Origin: an uncultured Bacteroidales bacterium
GTDB lineage: Bacteria > Bacteroidota > Bacteroidia > Bacteroidales > UBA932
Length of the DNA stretch: 6,505 bases
NCBI GenBank assembly: GCA_945874815.1
Contig: CAMCIE010000084.1
Span: 1 to 6,505, forward strand
Reading direction: 5' to 3'
Below, in pieces: positions 1 to 6,015 of the stretch; the first letter of the stretch is position 1, and every line of letters starts with the position of its first letter. The position numbers and the translations under genes are program-made. The notes beneath the pieces were generated by a model. The model had not been told where the DNA came from. It did no database searches and saw only the letters and a program-made list of their open reading frames with translations.

Positions 1-1126
1 CTGAACCAAGCTCCAGCATGTCACCAAGCAGTGCAACTTTCTTGTCCGACTGGACAAGTGCAAAATTGTCAAGAGCTGCAGCCATGCTTGTCGGATTGGC
101 ATTATAAGCATCTACAATCAGCAGATTGCGCTCCGTCCTGGTCATCTGTGAACGGTTGTTTGACGGCTGATATTCTTCGATAGCCCGTACAGCATCCTCA
201 AGGCTGACGCCGAAATGCCTTCCGACAGCAATCGCAGCCATCACATTGTCTGCATTGTACGATCCCACAAGGTGAGTCTCAACTTCCAGTTTCGAGCCGT
301 CCTCTTTAGGAACAGATAAGCGGAGGAATGGATGCCCCTCAGAAGAAGGATACACCTGAACCTTTTGATAATCAACGCCATAAGGGATAATCAGAGAATA
401 AGGACGTTCAGGGTCGCTCTGCAGATTCCTTTCGGAAGCCATCTTGCATAAATATGGATTGTCCACATTCAGGAAGACTTTGTCAGAGGTGCGTCTGAGG
501 TAATCGTAAAGTTCGCCCTTGGTTTTCATGACTCCTTCGAAACTGCCGAAACCAAGCAGGTGGGCTTTGCCCACATTGGTGACGAGACCATAGTTGGGGA
601 GGGCGATATTCACCAGTTCAATGATGTCGCCGGGATGGCTTGCGCCCATCTCCACCACCGCTATCTGTGTCTGTGAATTGATTTTCAGGAGGGTGAGGGG
701 AACGCCGATATTGTTGTTGAGGTTGCCTTCCGTGGCTGTCACATTGTATTTTGTTGCAAGGACTTCCCGAATGAGTTCCTTTGTGGTCGTCTTTCCGTTT
801 GTTCCGGTCAATGCTATGACTGTCAATGGTTTGCCATCGACGAATGTTACCGACCTGTGCCACCTTGCGAGTGCCTGAAGGGCTTTGAGAGTATCTTCTA
901 CCGGGATAATCCTGCCGTCTGTTTCAGCAAGTTTGGCGGCCGCAGAAGATGCATTCACCACAGCATAGCCGGCCCCGGCTTCAATAGCTTTGGAAGCATA
1001 GTCATTTCCGTCAAAATTTTCACCTTTCAGAGCAAAGAACAGTTCGCCTCCTTTCAGAGTGCGCGTGTCTGTGGTTACTTTGCCTCCACAGTTCTTATAT
1101 ATTGAGTATAAACTTTTTATGTCCAT
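1..1126 (-). CDS. murF: MurF, UDP-N-acetylmuramoyl-tripeptide--D-alanyl-D-alanine ligase (3' end missing)
   Basis: This cytoplasmic ATP-dependent ligase adds D-Ala-D-Ala to UDP-MurNAc-tripeptide, completing the pentapeptide precursor of peptidoglycan. 375 codons are visible from ATG 1126-1124, and the frame is open to the window edge. MurF is usually about 430 residues, so roughly 50-60 C-terminal residues are missing. The N-terminal substrate domain starts MDIKSLYSIY and contains the TDTRTLKGGELFFALKG stretch (about 18-35). The ATP-binding P-loop TGTNGKTTT is at 107-115, EGNLNNNIGVPLT at 133-145, VEMGASHPGD at 158-167, NVGKAHLLGFGS at 184-195, and the probable carbamylated lysine is K203 in TKGEL. 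The C-terminal domain shows VDAYNANPTS (338-347) and GDMLELGS at the edge. HLLGFG carries Leu191 where I recall Glu in the usual HLEGFG. No clear Shine-Dalgarno is seen. The gene lies 54 bp downstream of dut on the same strand, so co-transcription is likely. Confidence 0.96.
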   Translation of the reverse strand, partial: MDIKSLYSIYKNCGGKVTTDTRTLKGGELFFALKGENFDGNDYASKAIEAGAGYAVVNASSAAAKLAETDGRIIPVEDTLKALQALARWHRSVTFVDGKPLTVIALTGTNGKTTTKELIREVLATKYNVTATEGNLNNNIGVPLTLLKINSQTQIAVVEMGASHPGDIIELVNIALPNYGLVTNVGKAHLLGFGSFEGVMKTKGELYDYLRRTSDKVFLNVDNPYLCKMASERNLQSDPERPYSLIIPYGVDYQKVQVYPSSEGHPFLRLSVPKEDGSKLEVETHLVGSYNADNVMAAIAVGRHFGVSLEDAVRAIEEYQPSNNRSQMTRTERNLLIVDAYNANPTSMAAALDNFALVQSDKKVALLGDMLELGS

Positions 1127-1180
1127 TGTTTTGGAAATTTGGCTTTTATTGAATGTCAGTCCGGGACTTGGCCGGGATGT

Positions 1181-1612
1181 TTATCGGCCTGTGCTGCCGA
1201 AACCGCCTTGTCCTCTGTCAGTCTCGTCGAGACTCTCCACCTCATCCCATTCGATTCTTTCATATTTGGCAAGAACCAGCTGGGCAATCCTTTCGCCCGG
1301 ATTGATGGTGAAAGGCTCATTGGAAAGATTCACGAGAATCACTTTCACTTCTCCGCGGTAGTCTGCGTCAATCGTGCCCGGAGCATTCAGAACGGATATT
1401 CCGAACTTTGCTGCAAGACCGCTGCGCGGACGCACCTGTGCCTCTGTTCCTTCCGGAAGAGCCATGTATATTCCCGTCGGTATCATTGCCCTTTGAAGCG
1501 GCTCCAGAAGTACCGCTTCCTGAATGTTGGCTTTCAAATCCATTCCTGCCGACATTTCCGTAGCATAGGCAGGAGAGGGGAATGCTGATTTATTGATTAT
1601 CTTGACTGTCAT
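1181..1612 (-). CDS. dut: Deoxyuridine 5'-triphosphate nucleotidohydrolase (dUTPase)
   Basis: This enzyme hydrolyses dUTP to dUMP and pyrophosphate, keeping uracil out of DNA and supplying the dTMP precursor. The 143-residue length is normal for the homotrimeric dUTPase family. All five family motifs are present in order: I, AGMDLKA at 22-28; II, RPRSGLA at 61-67; [16 protein letters not shown] at 76-88, where D82 is the expected water-activating aspartate; [13 protein letters not shown] at 104-114; V, the glycine-rich [10 protein letters not shown] at 133-142, which closes over the triphosphate. The protein therefore appears complete and active. The start ATG at 1612-1610 gives the standard N-terminus; a weak GGA lies about 7 bases upstream. 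It is preceded by a Bacteroidota-type promoter and followed after 54 bp by murF, with no terminator visible between them. Confidence 0.97.
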   Translation of the reverse strand: MTVKIINKSAFPSPAYATEMSAGMDLKANIQEAVLLEPLQRAMIPTGIYMALPEGTEAQVRPRSGLAAKFGISVLNAPGTIDADYRGEVKVILVNLSNEPFTINPGERIAQLVLAKYERIEWDEVESLDETDRGQGGFGSTGR

Positions 1613-1641
1613 AATTATCCACTATATTGGTACATTGTCCG

Positions 1642-1670
1642 CAAAGATAAGGAATCTTTCAATTGGTAAA
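1642..1670 (-). promoter_or_regulatory. Candidate Bacteroidota sigma-type promoter for dut-murF
   Basis: Read on the minus strand, positions 1649-1642 give TATCTTTG, a perfect match to the TAnnTTTG -7 element of the Bacteroidota primary sigma factor. A TTTA (1670-1667), close to the TTTG -33 element, lies 17 bases upstream; this is slightly shorter than the common spacing, and the -33 match is imperfect. Transcription would begin around 1635-1638, giving a leader of about 25 bases before the dut ATG. The position fits the start of a dut-murF unit separate from the lipoprotein operon above. This is inferred from motif match only. Confidence 0.6.
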
Positions 1671-1683
1671 CGTTATTGATCCT

Positions 1684-1699
1684 GATTTCTGCAGAAATC
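1684..1699. repeat. Perfect 16-bp palindrome between lipoprotein gene and dut
   Basis: GATTTCTGCAGAAATC reads identically on both strands. It lies about 14 bases upstream of the -33 region of the dut promoter and 48 bases past the stop of the lipoprotein gene. In RNA it could fold as a 6-bp stem with a UGCA loop. It is A/T rich and has no following run of U on either strand, so it is a poor intrinsic terminator. A binding site for a dimeric regulator is possible, but a short palindrome can arise by chance. Confidence 0.45.
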
Positions 1700-1710
1700 G
1701 GCGAAGTCCT

Positions 1711-1758
1711 TGAATCAGAACATCCATGAATTAGAACATCCTTGAATCAGAACATCCA
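1711..1758. repeat. Three tandem 16-bp repeats overlapping a stop codon
   Basis: Three head-to-tail units follow one another without gaps: TGAATCAGAACATCCA (1711-1726), TGAATTAGAACATCCT (1727-1742) and TGAATCAGAACATCCA (1743-1758). Units 1 and 3 are identical; unit 2 differs at two positions. The four bases before unit 1 (TCCT) also match the bases before unit 3, so a 24-base stretch at 1707-1730 recurs at 1739-1762 with one mismatch. Unit 3 contains the stop codon (1747-1749) and last codons of the upstream lipoprotein gene; the other units are untranslated 3' sequence. The unit length is not a multiple of three. Origin by local tandem duplication or replication slippage is the simplest reading. 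Confidence 0.9.
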
Positions 1759-2685
1759 TGGAATGATCGAGGCGCTCCATGCAGTGAACCTTCTTGCCCT
1801 TTCCGGACTGATATCAGGATTCTGCTCATCTTCCATATCAATGAATGAAAGCAGATAGATGACATCGTAAGGATCTTCTTCAACCTTGGTGCTGATCTTC
1901 AAATCATCAAGATGAAGATATTTCATCATTTCCTCCGGATCGTTTGCATCTTTTCCATAGGAGAACTTGACCTTGAACCTCTTGTCGGTCATCATGCCGC
2001 CCCTGCAAGGCTGGCCGTTGCTGTCAGCTTCATAGCTAAGTTCCAGAATCACAGTATTATCCGAAGGGACAAACCTGTATTTCCCGTCAACAATATGTTC
2101 CATATCCATAGGCCTGTTGTCATGGTAAGACCCCCCGTCAGGATTGTTCTTCCTGCAGAAACTGACCACATCGTCAATACCGCCGTATTTGAATGCCAGG
2201 ACCGTCCCCGGCTCATAGCTGTTGTGACTGTCCGTGACAACAAGCACCTTGTATGCCTGGCATATATGTACGTTTACAGCAATTGAACCTCCGCCATTGT
2301 CGTCAGAAACAGTTATGACTGTGTCACCCAACTTTTTAGGTAACAAGGTGACAGATGCCGGACGGATATCCGCGTCGTCCAGAAGCTCATACTTCACGGA
2401 AGTCTTGCTGTATGAATAATCAAGCAATGAAGGGTCCTGGATTGTAACAGAATGTGACTTCCCCTTGCCTCCATAACACTCCAGCACCAACGGCTTTTCG
2501 TATTCCACGGGAATGAAAACGTCCGCCCCGTCCTTTTCGAAAAGCCCGAATTCAGAACAGTACAGACGGAACTCCTGTCCATCGTAAAGCGGATTGTATC
2601 TGCATCCGCTTAATATCATCATAGCCGCCAAGGCTGCAAAAACCATTCTTGTCATACTATCAGAAAATTTCTTGTCCGCTTTCAT
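1747..2685 (-). CDS. Uncharacterised lipoprotein, third gene of the TonB receptor operon
   Basis: I do not recognise a family for this 312-residue protein. The N-terminus is a lipoprotein signal: a basic start (KADKK), a hydrophobic stretch MVFAALAAMMILSG (14-27) and a lipobox LSGC with Cys28 as the acylation site. The mature part looks mainly beta-stranded. Residues about 111-141 (SVTLLPKKLGDTVITVSD onward, then SIAVNVHI) resemble the last strands of a bacterial Ig-like (Big) domain, and a VLVVTDS strand begins a second region (148 on). Further cysteines are at 43, 70, 142, 177 and 227. The start ATG 2685-2683 lies 2 bp after the DUF4249 stop, which favours coupled translation, and an AAGGAA lies about 10 bases upstream. 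Met11 or Met14 are possible alternatives. The C-terminus (IIPWMF) and stop fall inside a tandem repeat. Its setting suggests an envelope partner of the receptor, which is inference. Confidence 0.85.
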   Translation of the reverse strand: MKADKKFSDSMTRMVFAALAAMMILSGCRYNPLYDGQEFRLYCSEFGLFEKDGADVFIPVEYEKPLVLECYGGKGKSHSVTIQDPSLLDYSYSKTSVKYELLDDADIRPASVTLLPKKLGDTVITVSDDNGGGSIAVNVHICQAYKVLVVTDSHNSYEPGTVLAFKYGGIDDVVSFCRKNNPDGGSYHDNRPMDMEHIVDGKYRFVPSDNTVILELSYEADSNGQPCRGGMMTDKRFKVKFSYGKDANDPEEMMKYLHLDDLKISTKVEEDPYDVIYLLSFIDMEDEQNPDISPERARRFTAWSASIIPWMF

Positions 2686-2687
2686 GA

Positions 2688-3728
2688 TTATTTATTCCTT
2701 TCAATGAACTCAGGAGTAATCCAGTCCGTTTCGGTGCATGTTATTCCTGCAAAAACGCCGTAGCCGTCCTTTATGTTCGAATAGCAGAAATTCGACGGAG
2801 CCAGCCCCGGTATAAAATCTGAATTAGAGTCTTTAAGTTCTTGAGCCATAGCGAATTTATAGAATTCACCGCTCAAAGTATATAAGATAATCTTGTTGCG
2901 GCTGCGGAATTCATATTCACCCATAGGATTGCCATAATCATCATACATGACATCTTTTCCCTCAGTCACAAAAAACGATTCATAGGAATTTTGCATCTCT
3001 GAAAAATCGTATGAATTTAGTACAAGGGACATCTTGTAAGGAGAAACCTCGGTCTGGGAGGCGTTCCATACCGACATCAGATGACCATTGAATGGAATAA
3101 CCTTGCCATCAAAGGACTGAGGAGCCATGTCATAGAAATCCGAAATCTGCCTTCCTGTATAAACGCTGACATCAGTCCTCTGTTCCGAAGGCAGGAAATA
3201 AGTCGTTTCCTCAACCAGCTGGACGCCATAGCCATAAGCCATGTCAGGAAGCTTGTCAACAGAAATATACAGAATATTCAGTTTCCTGTCAATGAAATCT
3301 TCCCTCCGGTAATCAATCTTCCTGTCAGGATAACTTTCCGGAAAATATGCAGGAATCACCGTCTCAGCTGAAATGCTGTGGAAGCCCTCGGAAGACACCT
3401 CCACGCTCAGCTTATCACCAGGAACGACTTTATAATCAGCAATATAGTAAGACTCAGGATAGTCTCCGTCAACCTTCTGTCCTGTGTTCGGAACCACCGG
3501 AACCTGCTTGCCATTGACAGTAAAGACAATCTCTGGCCTGAACTCCGGCTTTGAGGCCGTATTTGAGTAGGAATAAGCCGGCAGAACCCTGAATGCCACC
3601 ACATCATCAATTCCAGGATATGACTCCAGATAAATGACAGGATTGTCGTCGAGTTTCAGGTCAAAAGGCCGCATGCAGGAAACAACGCATAAAGGCAGAA
3701 TGAGGGATATATATAATTTAAGTCTCAT
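2688..3728 (-). CDS. DUF4249 family lipoprotein paired with a TonB-dependent receptor
   Basis: This is a 346-residue protein with a lipoprotein signal: MRLKLYISLILPLCVVSC, lipobox VVSC, acylated Cys18. The mature sequence begins MRPFDLKLDDNPVIYLESYP and continues into a beta-rich region with FTVNGKQVPVVPN, a 'YYIADYKVVPGDKLSVEVSS' segment and 'ISAETVIPAYFPE', which I recognise as the pattern of DUF4249. That Bacteroidota family is commonly encoded next to TonB-dependent receptors and has no established biochemical role. The end contains SNFCYSNIKDGYGVFAGIT, also typical of the family. The ATG at 3728-3726 follows the receptor stop by 4 bp and lacks a Shine-Dalgarno, so translation is probably coupled. 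A role as an accessory surface or periplasm-facing lipoprotein of the receptor is inferred from context. No strong acidic surface-export signal follows the cysteine, so which leaflet it faces is unclear. Confidence 0.85.
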   Translation of the reverse strand: MRLKLYISLILPLCVVSCMRPFDLKLDDNPVIYLESYPGIDDVVAFRVLPAYSYSNTASKPEFRPEIVFTVNGKQVPVVPNTGQKVDGDYPESYYIADYKVVPGDKLSVEVSSEGFHSISAETVIPAYFPESYPDRKIDYRREDFIDRKLNILYISVDKLPDMAYGYGVQLVEETTYFLPSEQRTDVSVYTGRQISDFYDMAPQSFDGKVIPFNGHLMSVWNASQTEVSPYKMSLVLNSYDFSEMQNSYESFFVTEGKDVMYDDYGNPMGEYEFRSRNKIILYTLSGEFYKFAMAQELKDSNSDFIPGLAPSNFCYSNIKDGYGVFAGITCTETDWITPEFIERNK

Positions 3729-3732
3729 ATTA

Positions 3733-5910
3733 TCAAAACTTTAAGGTGTAACTGAATGTAGGAACAATCGGAATAATGCCGATGCTGTTGCCATAATATG
3801 CCACTACTTTGTCACTCAACTGCACTTGCGATACATAGGCCGTGATAGGGTTAAGCCTGCAATATGCATTGTAAATGCTCAGATTCCAAATGCTTGTATT
3901 GCCCCTCTTTGTCTTCCTGATGAAATTGAGTCCTACGTCAAGCCTGTGATAATCAGGCAGCCGGATATTGTTCGGCTCAAGGAAAACCTGAACGGACTTA
4001 TCCTCAGTCTGGTGAGTCGCCATGGTGACCCAGTTGCCGCTGTGCCAGTTCCATGCTCCGTAAATCTCGAAGCGTTTTGTGAATTTATGCTTTGCCATCA
4101 AAGTCAGCTTATGACGGTTGTCGTTCCTGTCCCTGAACCAGCCGGGATAGAAATCTTCGAACTTCCTTTGTGACCACATAAGTGTATAATATACATTCAC
4201 TTCAGTCTTTCCGTCATCGTAGCCGAAGTCCAGTTCGGCTCCCCATGAACGCCCCTGGCCTGATTTGTAGCAATCCTCCCATCCGGTCAATGGCGGGAAT
4301 GCGCTGTAAGAGCCGGCATATTCAAGAAGGTTGTACATGTGCTTGTACCATCCCTCGACATTCAGGTGGATGTTGTGAGGGAGGTTTGTATATATTCCGG
4401 CTGCCACTTCCTGCGAACGCGAGGGTCTGACCTTCGAAGTGGACGGGAGCCATGCATTGGTCGGGAGATCGATGTACAGCGACGAAATAAGATGTGCCGG
4501 CTGGCTCATCCACGTATATGATGCCTTGGCCGTAACTGCTTCATTGAAAGCATATTTCAATGCAAGGCGTGGCTCTGCCGAATGCCATGTCTTACCTGAA
4601 TTGCAATATAGGGCGTAGCGAAGGCCGGCATTGGCCGAGAAAGCATCGGTTATGTTGATTTCGTCCTCGGCATAGATGGCTGCCTCGACGGAATTGTATC
4701 TCAGAGAATCCGCATAGGCTACTTTTGTCATGCTGACCGACTCTGATTTCATATATGACTGGGCCGTTGCATCCGGACAGTAGAGATGATATTGGAGGGT
4801 GGCTCCATACCTGAGTTTGTGATTCGGGGTGAGTTCATGGAACCAGTCTGACTTAAGCCCGATATTGTGGACATCTGAATTGTAGTATTCGCCTGCCTTG
4901 GTGTAAACATTGTCCTGATTGGTTTCCTCGAAAGAATACGAAATCTTTGAAAGAGAGCCGCTGTAATAGAGTATGTTCTTCATTGTCAGCTTATTGGAGA
5001 AGTCCCACTTCCAGTTCAGGGAACCCAGGACATTTCCCCAGCTCATACCCATGCTGACAATGTTTTCCTGCCTGTTGTACTTGTTCTCCGAATCATACCA
5101 TTCCTGTATGTTGAGATTTTTATATCTCAGGACATCGTTGCCGGTGTAGAAATGTCCGGAAAGTACGTTATTCTTGCTGAACCGATGCGAAACAGAGACA
5201 TTCAGGTCAGTGAATGCATATCTTGCATTCTGTTTATCCGGTTTGTTCAGCACATTGAAGATGGCGAAAAAGGGGAGTGTGAGCACTTCTGTCCATGTCC
5301 TTCTCAAACCAATGTTGAATGAGGTCCTGCCTTTCCAAAGGGGACCTTCCAGCTGGAATCTTCCATCAATCAGACCGACTGCGAATGTACCGTGAATCTT
5401 CTCGAAATCCCCGTCACGGGTAGTTACGTCCACGATGGAAGAAAGCTTTGAGCCATATCTTGCCGGGAAACCGCTTTTGTAGAAATCCATATTGTCTATT
5501 ACATCGGTGTTGAACGATGAAAACAGACCGAGCAGGTGGCTGACCTGATAAACGGGAACGCCGTCGAGGAGGAAGAGGTTGTCGCTGCCGTCGCCGCCAT
5601 GGACATAGAAGCCCGAAAGGAGTTCGGTGCCGGAAGAAACGCCCGGCATCATCTGGAGTGTCTTAATGACATCGGGAGTGCTGAAAAGGGCGAATCCGGA
5701 GTTGAGGTCCTTGCTGTTTATGCGTTTGAGACCTGTCTGGGTGGAGTTCATCCGTTTGTCGGCCAGGGCCGTTATTATGGATTCCGTGATTGTGTCGTGC
5801 TTTTCCTCTGTCAAAGCCGTATCGCTGTCCCTTTGTGTTTTCTGGGCCGTTGCCGGAAACAGGGCTGCCGATACAAGAATTAAGGTTAAAAATAAAAAAA
5901 TCCGTCTCAT
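3733..5910 (-). CDS. TonB-dependent outer-membrane receptor (plug plus beta-barrel)
   Basis: This 725-residue outer-membrane transporter would be gated by TonB-ExbBD energy; the substrate is unknown. A signal peptide (MRRIFLFLTLILVSAALFPATA) would be cleaved before Gln23. ITESIITALADKR (41-53) sits where relatives have an EVVVTA-like TonB box. The plug domain (about 58-168) has TPDVIKTLQMMPGV (78-91), FYVHGGDGSDNLFLLDGVPV (101-120) and FYKSGFPARYGSKLSSIVDV (143-162). The rest is an aromatic-rich barrel ending in TFSYTLKF with the C-terminal Phe expected for barrel assembly. There is no N-terminal carboxypeptidase-regulatory-like domain, so it is shorter than many phylum members. The usual VRGG is VHGG. 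An in-frame ATG at 5967 would add 19 residues before the signal peptide but lies upstream of the promoter -7 element, so 5910 is chosen. It leads the operon with the DUF4249 gene 4 bp behind. Confidence 0.93.
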   Translation of the reverse strand: MRRIFLFLTLILVSAALFPATAQKTQRDSDTALTEEKHDTITESIITALADKRMNSTQTGLKRINSKDLNSGFALFSTPDVIKTLQMMPGVSSGTELLSGFYVHGGDGSDNLFLLDGVPVYQVSHLLGLFSSFNTDVIDNMDFYKSGFPARYGSKLSSIVDVTTRDGDFEKIHGTFAVGLIDGRFQLEGPLWKGRTSFNIGLRRTWTEVLTLPFFAIFNVLNKPDKQNARYAFTDLNVSVSHRFSKNNVLSGHFYTGNDVLRYKNLNIQEWYDSENKYNRQENIVSMGMSWGNVLGSLNWKWDFSNKLTMKNILYYSGSLSKISYSFEETNQDNVYTKAGEYYNSDVHNIGLKSDWFHELTPNHKLRYGATLQYHLYCPDATAQSYMKSESVSMTKVAYADSLRYNSVEAAIYAEDEINITDAFSANAGLRYALYCNSGKTWHSAEPRLALKYAFNEAVTAKASYTWMSQPAHLISSLYIDLPTNAWLPSTSKVRPSRSQEVAAGIYTNLPHNIHLNVEGWYKHMYNLLEYAGSYSAFPPLTGWEDCYKSGQGRSWGAELDFGYDDGKTEVNVYYTLMWSQRKFEDFYPGWFRDRNDNRHKLTLMAKHKFTKRFEIYGAWNWHSGNWVTMATHQTEDKSVQVFLEPNNIRLPDYHRLDVGLNFIRKTKRGNTSIWNLSIYNAYCRLNPITAYVSQVQLSDKVVAYYGNSIGIIPIVPTFSYTLKF

Positions 5911-5942
5911 ATCATTACATAATGCTTTTCGCAAAGCGAGGG

Positions 5943-5976
5943 CAAAGTTAAAGAAATAAATTGCCATTCGGCAGAA
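5943..5976 (-). promoter_or_regulatory. Candidate promoter of the TonB receptor operon
   Basis: On the minus strand 5950-5943 reads TAACTTTG, a perfect TAnnTTTG -7 element. The -33 element is weak: only a TTCTG (5976-5972) lies about 21 bases upstream. Transcription would start near 5936-5939, leaving a leader of about 27 bases before the ATG at 5910. This supports the shorter receptor start. The weak -33 suggests modest basal activity or help from an activator, which is inference. It interlocks with the recF promoter on the other strand. Confidence 0.55.
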
Positions 5977-5990
5977 AATATATATCTTTG
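5961..5990 (+). promoter_or_regulatory. Candidate promoter of recF
   Basis: The plus strand has TTG (5961-5963), a 19-base spacer, and TATCTTTG (5983-5990), a perfect TAnnTTTG -7 element. Both elements and the spacing agree with the Bacteroidota consensus. The start of transcription would be about 5994-5997, roughly 20 bases before the recF ATG. The -33 lies inside the spacer of the divergent receptor promoter. Confidence 0.7.
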
Positions 5991-6015
5991 TGTGGATAAA
6001 ACTAAACCTGGACAG

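Noticed and set aside
1161..1178. Possible hairpin from the repeated CCGG in the dut-murF gap
   Set aside because: The stem is only 4-5 bp with a 7-base loop and no U run follows on either strand, so it does not qualify as a terminator.
594..1588. Plus-strand open frames opposite murF and dut, up to 149 codons
   Set aside because: They lie antisense to genes whose family motifs are unmistakable; their translations show no recognisable domain and no promoter or ribosome site precedes them.
1684..1699. Intrinsic terminator at the end of the receptor operon
   Set aside because: The palindrome has an A/T-rich 6-bp stem and lacks a downstream T tract on either strand.
1711..1758. CRISPR array
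   Set aside because: The 16-bp units abut with no spacers between them, which is a simple tandem repeat and not a repeat-spacer array.
3826..5883. Plus-strand open frames of 60-115 codons opposite the TonB receptor
   Set aside because: They are antisense shadows of an intact receptor reading frame, with low-complexity or Cys-rich translations and no initiation signals.
1747..5910. Classical SusC/SusD polysaccharide utilisation locus
   Set aside because: The lipoproteins do not show SusD-type sequence, the receptor lacks the SusC N-terminal domain, and no glycoside hydrolase or sensor gene is in view.
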